Part shown: in pieces, positions 32,142-41,164 of the stretch
How positions within the stretch are numbered: the first letter of the stretch is position 1
How the letters are laid out: each line of letters opens with the position of its first letter
Origin: Porphyrobacter sp. AAP60
GTDB lineage: Bacteria; Pseudomonadota; Alphaproteobacteria; Sphingomonadales; Sphingomonadaceae
DNA length: 64,000 nt
Direction of reading: 5' to 3'
NCBI RefSeq assembly: GCF_001296025.1
Contig: NZ_LJHV01000002.1
Span: 372,001-436,000 of the forward strand
Program-made: the position numbers and the translations under genes
Notes under the pieces: generated by a model
Database searches by the model: none
What the model saw: only the letters and a program-made list of their open reading frames with translations
What the model was told of the DNA's origin: nothing

Positions 32142-33597
32142 TACCCGCTTCCTGCTGCTGGCGCTTGCGCTCGCCCTTTCGGGCTGTTCGGATACGTATA
32201 ACCCGACGGCCAAAGCAGTGGATCCGGATGTGGCGGTGCTGCTTGATGAGGCAGAAGCGCTGATGGTCGATGGCGCGCTGGCTGATGCCGGTCAAAGGCT
32301 TGATGACGCACGCGGATTGGCGCCCGATGATCCTGATGTATGGGTCGCAATTGCCAAGCTTCGGTACCGCGGGGGCGAGCACCTGACCGCGCTTGAGGCG
32401 GCTGACAGGGCGTTGGCACTTGGTCGTGATCACGCGCCTGCCCTGCAGATGCGAGCATTATTTGTGCGCGATGTGCATGGGCTTTCCGCATCCCTGCCGT
32501 GGTTCGAAGCCGCTTTGGCTGCCGATCAGGGCAATCGCGAAGTTTGGGCAGAATATGCCGCAACGCTGGGGGATAGCGGGGCGGGCGAGGATACGCTCGA
32601 GGCCGTGCGCGAACTTTTCAAAGTGGCATCAGACGATCCGCGGGTGTTTTATTTTCAAGCAGTTATTGCCGCACGGGCTGGCGATTGGCCTCTGGCGCGC
32701 AGCCTTTTGTCGCGGAGCGGGATGGCTGTCCGCGGCGTCCCGGCGGCCGCGCTGCTGGATGCCATCATCAGCCTTGAGGTCGGCAACTCGGACAGTGCTG
32801 CCGCCACGCTGGAACAACTGACTGATCGCCAGCCAGCCAATCCCCGTCTGAAAGAACTCCTCGCCAAAGCGCTGATGCAAAGCGGACGCGCTGCCGAGGT
32901 GATCGATCGCTTTGGCGCCGAAGCCGCCAGATCGGGGGCGTCCCCTTATCTCGTGATGCTGGTGGCCCGTGCCCACGAACGCATCGGCGATCGCGCCAGC
33001 GCGGCTCCGCTGTTGGCGCGCGCGAATGGGGGCGCGCAGGCCAAACCGGTCGTGCTGGTCGCGCAGCCGGGCCTTGCCCCGCTGACGCAGGAAATGCGCG
33101 GGATGGCAGCAAGCGGCGACTGGGCCGGTGCAAACGCCTATGCGAAAAACCTCAGTGACCGTTTTTCCACTTCAGCCGATATTGCCAGCCTCGCGGGAGA
33201 TGCAGCGCTGGGCGCAGGTGATCCGCGCGCCGCTCTGGAAAACTATTCGCTTGCCGCGAAGGTCAAGCGGCCTTGGCCGCTGACCCGCAAGGCGGCTCTG
33301 GCCTATCGACAGTCGGACGACGACCGCGCCGCCGATACATTGCTGGCACGCCACGTTGCCGGAGAGCCGACCGCGATCACGGCCCTGTTCGCGCTTGCGC
33401 AGCGACAGGCCGAGACGGGCGATTGGACGCGGGTGGCAGTGCTTCTGGATCAGGCTATGCTGCTTGGCGGCGGGCATGATCCGGCGCTGATCTCCTTGCG
33501 GATCAAGGCCGCACGGGCACTTGGCGAAACAGACGATGTCGAACGATTTGCCGCTCTGCTGGCCCAGGTGCGCCCGCGCCTCCTTACCCAGCGCTGA
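32125..33597 (+). CDS. prsT: TPR-repeat lipoprotein (PrsT-like)
   Basis: A 490-residue protein with a lipoprotein signal peptide (FLLLALALALSGC, Cys at about residue 21). Degenerate tetratricopeptide repeats run through the rest (for example EAEALMVDGALADAGQRLDDARGLAPDDPDVWVAIAKLRY). It is probably outer-membrane or periplasm-facing and acts as a scaffold in polysaccharide assembly. The call PrsT follows from the TPR architecture plus direct linkage to prsK-prsR (17-nt overlap with prsR). The sequence of TPR proteins alone would not prove it. Confidence 0.78.
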   Translation: MTCKPDTRFLLLALALALSGCSDTYNPTAKAVDPDVAVLLDEAEALMVDGALADAGQRLDDARGLAPDDPDVWVAIAKLRYRGGEHLTALEAADRALALGRDHAPALQMRALFVRDVHGLSASLPWFEAALAADQGNREVWAEYAATLGDSGAGEDTLEAVRELFKVASDDPRVFYFQAVIAARAGDWPLARSLLSRSGMAVRGVPAAALLDAIISLEVGNSDSAAATLEQLTDRQPANPRLKELLAKALMQSGRAAEVIDRFGAEAARSGASPYLVMLVARAHERIGDRASAAPLLARANGGAQAKPVVLVAQPGLAPLTQEMRGMAASGDWAGANAYAKNLSDRFSTSADIASLAGDAALGAGDPRAALENYSLAAKVKRPWPLTRKAALAYRQSDDDRAADTLLARHVAGEPTAITALFALAQRQAETGDWTRVAVLLDQAMLLGGGHDPALISLRIKAARALGETDDVERFAALLAQVRPRLLTQR

Positions 33598-33648
33598 TAA
33601 TCCTGCGGCTCGACAACCTGAGCCGGGAAAGGCAGGGCGCATGACCTG

Positions 33649-34629
33649 ATGATTAAACCCGGTTTTCTCTCTCGCCTGCCGTTTCTGTCCGATCCGATGA
33701 TCTCTGTGTTGGTCATTGCCACGGCGCTGGCATTGTTGCTTCCTGCCGAGGGGGAAACGCGCAGCGTCGCCAGCATTGTGTCAAACGCCGGGATCTTCGT
33801 GCTGTTTCTGCTCAACGGGATGCGTATCCGGCGCAGCGAGATTGTGCGCGGGTTGGCCAATTGGCGTTATTTCGCACCATTGCTTTTGTTTGTGTTCGGC
33901 GTGATGGCGCTGGCGGGCCTGGGATTTGCGGCCGTTGCCGGAAAAGCACTGCCCCCGATGGTGGCGCTCGGCTTCATTTATCTCGGTTGCCTCCCTTCGA
34001 CCGTTCAATCGGCGACGTCCTACACCAGCCTTGCGAATGGCAATGTCGGGCTGGCCGTTGTGGGGGCTGCGTTGATCAATATCGCCGGCGTATTCATCAG
34101 CGCGCCGTTGTTCGCGCTGCTGGGCGGTAGCGGGGCAGGGGGAATTGGTAGCGAGGCGATTATTCGCATCGGCGTGATTCTGGTGTTGCCCTTCGTAATC
34201 GGGCAGGTGGTGCAGGATCGGGTGATTGACCGGATTGTCTCACATCGCGCGCGCATCGCATGGCTGGATCGCGCCGTGATCGGCATCGCGGTCTATGTTG
34301 CCTTTTCGGGAGCTGTCGAACAGGGACTGGGAAGAATGTTTGCGGCGAGCGACTGGGCAGTGCTTGCGGCGCTGGTGCTCAGCTTTCTGGCGCTGGCGCT
34401 GGCGGCTGCATGGCTGACTGCCGGATTGCTCGGTCTGCCGAGGCCGGACCGCATCGCCTTTCTTTTCGCCGGTTCGCAAAAGAGTGTCGCCATCGGCGCG
34501 CCGCTGGCTGCGATTCTGTTTCCGCCAACGGCAGCGGGGTTCGTTATCGCCCCGCTGCTGATTTATCATCTGGCCCAGTTGGTGCTGGCCGCACCGCTCG
34601 CTATGCGTCTGGCGCACAGTGCCCGTTAG
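33649..34629 (+). CDS. Bile acid:sodium symporter (BASS) family transporter
   Basis: A 326-residue integral membrane protein with about nine or ten helices. The motifs FLNGMRI-type (VLFLLNGMRIRRSE), LGFIYLGCLPSTVQSATSYTSLANGNVGLAVVGAALIN and FAGSQKSVAIGAPLAAILFPP match the YfeH/P7-type BASS transporters. The pair of Gly/Ser-rich crossover loops that bind sodium is visible. The physiological substrate is unknown and most bacterial members do not carry bile acids. Its 3' end overlaps the convergent DUF475 gene by 29 nt. Confidence 0.88.
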   Translation: MIKPGFLSRLPFLSDPMISVLVIATALALLLPAEGETRSVASIVSNAGIFVLFLLNGMRIRRSEIVRGLANWRYFAPLLLFVFGVMALAGLGFAAVAGKALPPMVALGFIYLGCLPSTVQSATSYTSLANGNVGLAVVGAALINIAGVFISAPLFALLGGSGAGGIGSEAIIRIGVILVLPFVIGQVVQDRVIDRIVSHRARIAWLDRAVIGIAVYVAFSGAVEQGLGRMFAASDWAVLAALVLSFLALALAAAWLTAGLLGLPRPDRIAFLFAGSQKSVAIGAPLAAILFPPTAAGFVIAPLLIYHLAQLVLAAPLAMRLAHSAR

Positions 34630-35680
34630 CCTCGGCCAGCTTTTCGGCGCGATTGTGCCTGATCGACCACCACAAGGACAACCCAATCAGTATCGCGCCG
34701 ATCAACCCGGTAAAGGTTTCTGGAATGTGATAGCGCGCCGAAATCAGCATGATCGCGCCCAGCACGATGATCGCCCAGAAAGCGCCGTGTTCAAGATAGC
34801 GATACTCCGCCAGCGTCCCCGCCTTGACCAGATGGATCGTCATCGAACGCACGAACATCGCGCCGATTGACAGGCCAATGGCGATCACGATCATGTTGTT
34901 CGACAGCGCAAACGCCCCGATCACGCCGTCGAAGCTGAAGCTGGCGTCGAGCACTTCGAGATACATGAACCCGCCCAAACCGGAGCGGACGATAGCGCCG
35001 CTCGCCTTTTTGGCCGCCTCGCGCTGTTCGATGATCGCTCCCAGCGCATTGACGGATATGTAGGTGATAAGTCCCAGCAATCCGGCGGTGAGGAAAGTCA
35101 ACGCATCATCGGGTGCCAGAAGCGTGGAAACGCCATAGACCAGCGACAGGACCAAGCCGATTTCCACTGCGGGGATGCTAGAGAAACGGCTGATCGCCTG
35201 TTCGACCGAGGCGATCCAGTGCACGTCTTTATCGCCATCGAAAAAGAAGTTGAGCCCCACCATCGCGAGAAATGCGCCGCCGAATCCGGCAATCCCGATA
35301 TGGGCGCTCGATACAATGCGCTCGTATTCCTCAGGATTGCCGAGCGACAATTGCACCGCTTCCCACGGGCCGATCTGCGCCGCGATCGAGACAATCGCGA
35401 TGGGAAACACGATCCGCATCCCGAACACCGCGATCAGAATGCCGATGGTCAGGAACCGCTGCTGCCATACAGGATCCATCTCGCGCAGCACTGTGGCGTT
35501 GACCACAGCGTTATCGAAGCTCAGCGAAATTTCCAGAATCGACAGGACGAACACGATCCACAAGATCGCCAGCATCCCGGAAAGGGTGCCGCTGCTGACC
35601 CAGCCATAATAGCCCGCCAGCGCAAGGCAGGCTGCGGTGAAGCCCAGAGAGAAGGTGTAGTAACGCAGCAACGTCTGCAT
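34601..35680 (-). CDS. DUF475 (TerC-like) integral membrane protein
   Basis: A 359-residue protein with about nine membrane helices. Two acidic motifs typical of TerC/DUF475 metal-ion proteins are present: LSILEISLSFDNAVVNATVL near residue 55 and YLEVLDASFSFDGVIGAFALSN near residue 240. Related TerC proteins are linked to tellurite resistance and manganese handling; the exact function of DUF475 is not settled. It overlaps the 3' end of the BASS gene by 29 nt in convergent orientation, and panB lies 30 nt upstream. Confidence 0.88.
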   Translation of the reverse strand: MQTLLRYYTFSLGFTAACLALAGYYGWVSSGTLSGMLAILWIVFVLSILEISLSFDNAVVNATVLREMDPVWQQRFLTIGILIAVFGMRIVFPIAIVSIAAQIGPWEAVQLSLGNPEEYERIVSSAHIGIAGFGGAFLAMVGLNFFFDGDKDVHWIASVEQAISRFSSIPAVEIGLVLSLVYGVSTLLAPDDALTFLTAGLLGLITYISVNALGAIIEQREAAKKASGAIVRSGLGGFMYLEVLDASFSFDGVIGAFALSNNMIVIAIGLSIGAMFVRSMTIHLVKAGTLAEYRYLEHGAFWAIIVLGAIMLISARYHIPETFTGLIGAILIGLSLWWSIRHNRAEKLAEANGHCAPDA

Positions 35681-35710
35681 GATGAGTTTGGGCCTTGGAT
35701 AGGAGAGAAT

Positions 35711-36583
35711 TCAGCTCTTGGGCTGATAGGTCTGTTCTTCGCTGGGAAAAGCGCGGGTGCGCACTTCTTCTGCATAGGTGGCAACGGTGCGGTCGATCAC
35801 TCCGGCAATGTCTTCATACCGTTTTACAAACCGCGGCACACGTTCGAACATGCCGAGCATGTCTTCGGTGACCAACACCTGTCCGTCGCACTGTGCAGAA
35901 GCGCCGATGCCGATGGTGGGGCAGGCGACCGCTTTTGTGGCGGCGATGGCGATGGGTTCCACTACACCTTCGATCACTATGGCGAAGGCACCCGCCTGAT
36001 CGAGGGCGATGGCGTCCGAGACGATCTTTTCCGCCTCCGCATCAGAACGACCGCGTGCGCCATAGCCGCCCAGCACATTGACAGCCTGCGGTGTCAGGCC
36101 GACGTGGCCCATAACCGGGATGCCGCGCGCGTTGAGAAACGCGACTGTCGGCGCCATAGCGGCGCCGCCTTCAAGCTTCACCGCCGCCGCACCGGTTTGT
36201 TTAAGCAGGAAAGCTGCGCTTTCAAACGCCTGTTCGGGCGAGGCTTCGTAGCTGCCGAAGGGCATATCGACCACAACAACAGAATGATAGCTGCCACGCA
36301 CCACTGCCGCGCCGTGATTGGCCATCATCTCCAGCGTTACCGGAATGGTCGAAGGCAGGCCATAGATGACCTGACCCAGTGAATCTCCCACCAGTAAAAG
36401 GTCACAATGCGCGTCGAGCAACTGTGCCTGCCGCGCGGTGTAGGCTGTCAGCATCACCAGCGGGTTGGCGGTGACGCCATCCTTTTTGCGCGCGCGGATG
36501 GCGGGCACCGTCAGCCGCTTCATCGGCTGCGGGGTGGGGTTGGCACGGCTGGTGCTCGTATCGAGCTGGAATGTTGTCGACAT
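35711..36583 (-). CDS. panB: 3-methyl-2-oxobutanoate hydroxymethyltransferase
   Basis: A 290-residue enzyme of pantothenate biosynthesis, adding a hydroxymethyl group from 5,10-methylene-THF to alpha-ketoisovalerate. The family motifs [61 protein letters not shown] and [17 protein letters not shown] are intact, including Mg-ligand Asps and catalytic Glu. The start at 36583 ([10 protein letters not shown]) is one of three possibilities; [10 protein letters not shown] 20 codons later is the classical PanB N-terminus. No panC is adjacent. Confidence 0.93.
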   Translation of the reverse strand: MSTTFQLDTSTSRANPTPQPMKRLTVPAIRARKKDGVTANPLVMLTAYTARQAQLLDAHCDLLLVGDSLGQVIYGLPSTIPVTLEMMANHGAAVVRGSYHSVVVVDMPFGSYEASPEQAFESAAFLLKQTGAAAVKLEGGAAMAPTVAFLNARGIPVMGHVGLTPQAVNVLGGYGARGRSDAEAEKIVSDAIALDQAGAFAIVIEGVVEPIAIAATKAVACPTIGIGASAQCDGQVLVTEDMLGMFERVPRFVKRYEDIAGVIDRTVATYAEEVRTRAFPSEEQTYQPKS

Positions 36584-36721
36584 GATGGGCCGCATCTAGC
36601 GCCTGCGCGCGTCGGGGGAAAGAGCGCGCTTTCGACTTGTTTTGCGGCGCTGTTGCGCTAGCTTGCCGCCCATTCGATCGCGCGGGGGATCTGCTTGCGA
36701 TCAGTGGGAGACCTATTCCAG

Positions 36722-38293
36722 ATGTTTCTTGACAGGGTAAAGCCGCTCGACGCGATCCTCGCGGCTGCGGAAAAGAAATCGCTCAAACGATCACTCGGGG
36801 CCATTCAGCTGATGCTGTTCGGGATCGGCTGTATCATCGGCACCGGGATTTTCGTGCTGACATCAGCCGGGGCGCAGAAGGCCGGGCCGGGGCTGATGCT
36901 TGCTTTCGCCATCGCCGGGCTGATCTGTATCGTTGCAGCGCTCTGCTATGCCGAGATTTCTTCGACCATCCCGGTATCGGGGTCGGCCTACACCTACACC
37001 TATGCCACGATGGGGGAATTCCTTGCGTGGACGGTGGGCTGGGCGCTGGTGCTCGAATACGCCATCGCAGCGAGTGCGGTGTCCGTGGGTTGGTCCGGCT
37101 ATTTCGTCGGTACGATCCTTAACGAGACTTTCGGCATAACATTGCCTGCTGCGCTTTCGGGCGGACCGCTGGCGTTCGGCGGAGTTGAAGGCGGTATCAT
37201 CAACCTTCCTGCTCTGGTGATCGCGTTGCTGGTCACATGGTTGCTGATGATCGGGACGAGCGAAAGCGCCAAGGTCAATGCCGTGCTGGTGGTGATCAAG
37301 GTCACTGCGCTGACAGTATTTATCGCGCTGACCCTTCCCGAAGTTGAAGCGGAAAACTTCAACCCGTTCCTGCCCGCAGGGGTGTTTGGCGGATGGGGCA
37401 CAGGCGTCGGTGCGGTCGGTGCTGCAGCGACGATCTTCTTCGCGTATGTCGGCTTCGATGCGGTTTCGACCGCAGCGGAGGAAACCAAGAACCCGCAGCG
37501 CAACGTGCCGATCGGCCTGGTCGGGTCGCTATTGTTCTGCACCGTGTTCTACATTCTGGTGGCGGCCGGCGCGATCGGGACCATTGGCGGTCAGCCGATC
37601 ATGGGCCCGGGCGGCGTGCCGTTCCCGGCCGGTTCGGAAGAACTTGCCCGCCAATGCGCCATGCCGGCCTATTCGGCGGCGCTGGTCTGTTCGGATGAAG
37701 CGCTGGCGCACGTGCTGCGGCAGATCGGCTATTCGGGTATCGGTAACGCGCTGGGTTATGCCGCCTTCATCGCTCTGCCTTCGGTGATCCTGGTGTTGCT
37801 CTATGCGCAGACCCGGATCTTCTTCGTGATGAGCCGCGATGGCCTGCTTCCCGATGTGCTGAGCCGGGTTCACCCCAAGTGGCAGACGCCGCACATTGTT
37901 ACCTTGATCACGGGTATTGTGGTGGCAGTGGCCGCTGCGTTCCTGCCGGTGGGCAAGCTGGCCGATATCGCTAATGCCGGGACGCTGTATGCCTTTGCGT
38001 TGGTCGCCTTGGCGGTCATGGTGCTGCGGCGTACACGGCCTGATGTGAAGCGGCCGTTCCGGGTTGCGGGCCTGATGATAATCGCTCCAGCGGCGATTGC
38101 AGGCTGCGTTTTCCTGTTCGTCAATCTGCCGTCCGAAGCGATGATCGTCCTTCCGGTGTGGACGCTGATCGGCGTGGTGATTTACTTCGCCTATGGCCGC
38201 AGCCGCAGCCACCTTGGCCGCGGTGTGGTGGAAGTGGTGGATGATATCCTTGGTGACGAGACGATCATCCCGATCAAGTCGCCCAACGACTGA
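36722..38293 (+). CDS. APC-superfamily amino acid permease (CAT-like)
   Basis: A 523-residue transporter with 12 or more membrane helices. The N-terminal consensus of the cationic amino acid transporter branch is LMLFGIGCIIGTGIFVLTSAGAQKAGPGLMLAFAIAG. FFAYVGFDAVSTAAEETKNPQRNVPIG and the helix-8 region ARIFFVMSRDGLLP type (here TRIFFVMSRDGLLPDVLSRVHPKWQTPHI) also match. The ATG at 36722 follows GGGAG; an upstream TTG is less likely. The substrate is predicted to be amino acids, not further specified. A strong terminator follows. Confidence 0.9.
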   Translation: MFLDRVKPLDAILAAAEKKSLKRSLGAIQLMLFGIGCIIGTGIFVLTSAGAQKAGPGLMLAFAIAGLICIVAALCYAEISSTIPVSGSAYTYTYATMGEFLAWTVGWALVLEYAIAASAVSVGWSGYFVGTILNETFGITLPAALSGGPLAFGGVEGGIINLPALVIALLVTWLLMIGTSESAKVNAVLVVIKVTALTVFIALTLPEVEAENFNPFLPAGVFGGWGTGVGAVGAAATIFFAYVGFDAVSTAAEETKNPQRNVPIGLVGSLLFCTVFYILVAAGAIGTIGGQPIMGPGGVPFPAGSEELARQCAMPAYSAALVCSDEALAHVLRQIGYSGIGNALGYAAFIALPSVILVLLYAQTRIFFVMSRDGLLPDVLSRVHPKWQTPHIVTLITGIVVAVAAAFLPVGKLADIANAGTLYAFALVALAVMVLRRTRPDVKRPFRVAGLMIIAPAAIAGCVFLFVNLPSEAMIVLPVWTLIGVVIYFAYGRSRSHLGRGVVEVVDDILGDETIIPIKSPND

Positions 38294-38316
38294 TCCAGAC
38301 CATCCGTGAATACACA

Positions 38317-38347
38317 AGGGGCGTCCGCGATCGGGCGCCCCTTTTTC
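38317..38347 (+). terminator. Intrinsic terminator after the amino acid permease
   Basis: AGGGGCG and CGCCCCT form the stem, followed directly by TTTTT. It insulates the SOS-regulated imuA promoter downstream. Confidence 0.85.
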
Positions 38348-38365
38348 GTTACCTCGCCGGAAAGA

Positions 38366-38400
38366 TTGCCATCGCAGCAATGTTGGAACATAATGCGAAC
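38366..38400 (+). promoter_or_regulatory. LexA box overlapping the imuA promoter
   Basis: The LexA box GAAC-ATAATGC-GAAC (38386-38400) matches the alphaproteobacterial consensus GAAC-N7-GAAC exactly. TTGCCA (38366) and CATAAT (38389) are spaced 17 nt, giving a sigma-70 promoter whose -10 lies inside the box. Transcription should start near 38401, 0-3 nt before the first imuA ATG. Confidence 0.85.
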
Positions 38401-38402
38401 AA

Positions 38403-39182
38403 ATGAGTCGTTCGCCCATGCCCTTCAAGTCCATCAAGCAATCGCCTGCCCGGATTTTGCCTGCCCGCCTGTCCGAATCGCGCTGGCGCCCGGGGCTGGC
38501 GGAGCAGCCGTTCCATTCCGAAATCTTTGCTCCTGCAACCGAGGCGAGCGGGGCGGGGCTGGCGCTGGCGCTGGCGGGTGACGCGTTGACGTCACTCAAC
38601 GAATGTCCGGGAAAGGATCATCGCCATGTGCTGTGGGTGCAGGATCGCGCCGCGATCCGGCTTGGCGGACGGCCTTGCCTTGCCGGTCTGCCGTCTGACC
38701 TGCGCCGCCGCCTGATCCACGTTGCCGCTGCTACGCCTGAAGATATGCTGTTCGCATTGGAGGAAGGGCTAAAGTGCCGTGATTTTGCCTGTGTGATCGG
38801 CGAGATTGCGGGCAACCCGCGCGCGCTTGGTTTCACCGCTTCGCGCCGCCTCAGCCTTACGGCGGAGCGCCACAGGGTCAGACTGTGGCTGGTGCGGCTT
38901 GATGCAGCGCCCGACCTCTCGTCTGCCCGGATGCGCTGGCAGGCCCGCGCTGCGCCGTCTTCACCGCAGCGCTGGAACCCGGCTGCGCCCGGCACCCCTA
39001 TCTGGCACGCAGAACTGTTCCGGTCGCGTGCCCATGCACCCGGCGAATGGATATTGAGCGATGACAAGGGACGTCTGCATGTCCGCCCCGAACCCGAACC
39101 CGAACCTGCCATCACGCCGGATTTTATCTATCTGGGTCGCCCGACTGTCGGTCGATCGCTGGCGACTCGCGCTCGCGCCTGA
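38403..39182 (+). CDS. imuA: ImuA, SOS-mutagenesis accessory protein
   Basis: A 259-residue RecA/SulA-like protein of the ImuA-ImuB-DnaE2 translesion system. Recognisable stretches are GLAEQPFHSEIFAPATEASGAGLALALA, VLWVQDRAAIRLGGRP, DMLFALEEGLKCRDFACVIGEIAG and LTASRRLSLTAERHRV-type (here FTASRRLSLTAERHRVRLWLVRL). The ATG at 38403 lies 2 nt after the LexA box, so its mRNA would be leaderless. The alternative ATG at 38418 lacks a ribosome site too. The last 100 or so bases overlap imuB in another frame. It is induced by DNA damage through the LexA box. Confidence 0.85.
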   Translation: MSRSPMPFKSIKQSPARILPARLSESRWRPGLAEQPFHSEIFAPATEASGAGLALALAGDALTSLNECPGKDHRHVLWVQDRAAIRLGGRPCLAGLPSDLRRRLIHVAAATPEDMLFALEEGLKCRDFACVIGEIAGNPRALGFTASRRLSLTAERHRVRLWLVRLDAAPDLSSARMRWQARAAPSSPQRWNPAAPGTPIWHAELFRSRAHAPGEWILSDDKGRLHVRPEPEPEPAITPDFIYLGRPTVGRSLATRARA

Positions 39183-40698
39183 TGACCGCGGCGCTGCCGA
39201 TGCCGCACCGACCGCACTGATTGCCGAAACTGCACACGGCCCGCGAATTGTTGCGGCCAATGATGCAGGTCTTGTCGCAGGTGCGTGCGCCGGGATGCTG
39301 CTCGCCGATGCGCGTGCGCTGTGCCCGCAGCTTGATGCCGTGCCAGCCGATCCGGCGGGCGATCTGGCGTTCCTTGAAAAGCTGGCGCTATGGGCGCAGC
39401 GCTGGGGGCCGTGGAGCGCGCTTGATCCGCCCGATGGTCTGCTGGTCGATATCACCGGGGTTGCGCACCTGTTCGGGGGTGAGGAACACCTTCTCAGGGA
39501 TGTTGCAAGCGCCTTTACCGCACGCGGATTGACCGTCCGCGCCGCGCTTGCTCCCACCGCAGGGGCAGCGTGGGCGCTGGCGCATTATGGGCCACCTGCT
39601 GCGATCCTTGCACCGGAAAATGACCCGCTGCGCCAGCTTGGCGATCTGCCGGTTGCCGCGCTCAGGCTGGATGACGATGTGCTGACCGTGCTGCACCGCC
39701 TGGGGATCAAACGCCTCAACGAACTGGCAGGCGTAAGCGGGGCGGGGCAGAATGATCCCCGGAAAGAGGCCGCCGCACGCGATGCGCTGCGCCGCCGGTT
39801 CCGTAACCATCGTTCGCCCGCAGCCCACCCGCTGCTTCGCCTTGACCAGTTGCTGGGCCGTGTCCCCGAACCGTTGCTGCCGGTCATCGCGCAAGTGATG
39901 CCGCTGGTGCAGCGCCGCTTGATGGAGCCGATCCGCCACCGCGATCTGCTGGATCGGGTGCTGGAAGATCTGACGCTTGATATGGTGCGCGAACTCGAAG
40001 CGCGGGGGCACGGCGCCCGGCGGCTTGAAATGGCGCTGTGGCGGGTTGATGGCGAGGTATTGTGGCGCCGGATCGAACTCGCCGCTGCCACCCGCGAAGC
40101 ATCGCATATTACCCGGCTGTTTGCCGCGCGGCTCGATGATGTCGAGGCAGGCTTCGGGATCGAAGCGGTGCAATTGCGCGCCAGCTGGACCGAATCGCTG
40201 GCCTTGTCGCAGGCCGATCTTGATGCGGCTGCGCAGCAGCATGGCACCTCGCTGGCGGCCTTTGTCGATCGGCTGAGCGTGCGGCTTGGCCCAAAGGCCA
40301 TCACCCGTCCGGTGCTGCGCGCCAGCCACGTGCCCGAACGCGCGCAGGGCTGGCAGCCGCCGCTTGATCCGCTGCCGCTGCAACAAGACGCGTTGCCGTT
40401 CCACACCCGCCCATTGAAGCTGCTCGACCGGGCCGAACCGATTGCGGTGCTTTACGCCTCGCCCGATGGCTATCCGCAGCGGTTTCGCTGGCGCGGGCAG
40501 GTGCGCGAGGTGGTGCGGGTTGAGGGGCCGGAACGTCTTGCGCCTGAATGGTGGCGCGAACGCTCAACCGCGCGGCTGCGCGATTATTACCGGATCGAGG
40601 ATGATGGCGGGCGGCGCTACTGGATCTACCGCCAGGGTATCGCCGGTGACGGGCGCGGCGGAGTGCCCGATTGGTTTTTGCACGGACTGTATGCCTGA
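39079..40698 (+). CDS. imuB: ImuB, Y-family polymerase-like protein
   Basis: About 539 residues of the inactive Y-family polymerase branch that links DnaE2 to the beta clamp. The fold is visible (RILSIWVARLSVDRWRLAL, GPWSALDPPDGLLVDITGVAHLFGGEEHLL, LHRLGIKRLNELAGV HhH). The catalytic acidic residues of true Y-family enzymes are absent: WVARLS replaces the HxDxDAFFA type and PPDGLLVDIT replaces the SxDE type. The ATG at 39079 or 39061 overlaps imuA by 104-122 nt; the overlap is needed because the fold starts inside it. It is translationally tied to imuA. Confidence 0.9.
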   Translation: MSAPNPNPNLPSRRILSIWVARLSVDRWRLALAPDDRGAADAAPTALIAETAHGPRIVAANDAGLVAGACAGMLLADARALCPQLDAVPADPAGDLAFLEKLALWAQRWGPWSALDPPDGLLVDITGVAHLFGGEEHLLRDVASAFTARGLTVRAALAPTAGAAWALAHYGPPAAILAPENDPLRQLGDLPVAALRLDDDVLTVLHRLGIKRLNELAGVSGAGQNDPRKEAAARDALRRRFRNHRSPAAHPLLRLDQLLGRVPEPLLPVIAQVMPLVQRRLMEPIRHRDLLDRVLEDLTLDMVRELEARGHGARRLEMALWRVDGEVLWRRIELAAATREASHITRLFAARLDDVEAGFGIEAVQLRASWTESLALSQADLDAAAQQHGTSLAAFVDRLSVRLGPKAITRPVLRASHVPERAQGWQPPLDPLPLQQDALPFHTRPLKLLDRAEPIAVLYASPDGYPQRFRWRGQVREVVRVEGPERLAPEWWRERSTARLRDYYRIEDDGGRRYWIYRQGIAGDGRGGVPDWFLHGLYA

Positions 40699-40753
40699 CG
40701 TCATTTTCTGCTCTGCTTATATTTTCTTTACCGATTTGTGCGATGTTCCCCTC

Positions 40754-41086
40754 ATGAACCTGAATTCGATCCCGCGCGCGTCCGAACGCAAACCGATGAG
40801 CCTGATGGTGAAAAGCCGGGTGCGGTCGCGCGTGGTGTTCGTGGATCTGCTGGATCTGTCCGAAGGCGGCTGCAAGCTGCGCGGCAAGGCTGGCTTCGCT
40901 GAAGTGGGCGACCGGGTGACGATGAAAGTTGGCGGGGTCAATGCTCCGCTTGGCAGCGTTGCCTGGGTTGAAGGCCCGATCGCCGGAATCGCGTTCGAAG
41001 GCGCGATGCACCCTGCCGTGATCGATTATCTGAGCCAGCAGGAAGAATTGAACCGGATCATCACACCCAGCCGCCGCGCTGTGTGA
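40754..41086 (+). CDS. PilZ-domain protein
   Basis: A 110-residue protein consisting of one PilZ domain. The Arg-rich start ERKPMSLMVKSRVRSRVVF and the DLSEGGCKL motif (D/NxSxxG) suit cyclic-di-GMP binding, followed by the barrel strands VTMKVGGVNAPLGSVAWVEG. It lies between imuB (55 nt upstream) and the LexA-controlled radical-SAM gene. The upstream region is AT-rich (ttatattttcttta), which may be its own promoter. Whether it belongs functionally to the mutagenesis cluster is unknown. Confidence 0.82.
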   Translation: MNLNSIPRASERKPMSLMVKSRVRSRVVFVDLLDLSEGGCKLRGKAGFAEVGDRVTMKVGGVNAPLGSVAWVEGPIAGIAFEGAMHPAVIDYLSQQEELNRIITPSRRAV

Positions 41087-41108
41087 TGCTGGCTTGCAAG
41101 CTTTGCAT

Positions 41109-41141
41109 TTGGCAGAAGGGTTGTAGGAACATATAAGGAAC
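41109..41141 (+). promoter_or_regulatory. Second LexA box, overlapping the rSAM-udgX-dnaE2 promoter
   Basis: GAAC-ATATAAG-GAAC (41127-41141) is an exact GAAC-N7-GAAC LexA box. TTGGCA (41109) and TATAAG (41132) are spaced exactly 17 nt, so the -10 lies wholly inside the box, an ideal arrangement for repression. The ATG at 41165 is 23 nt downstream. Confidence 0.88.
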
Positions 41142-41164
41142 ACGAAAGGTGCTCCTAAAGTTCC

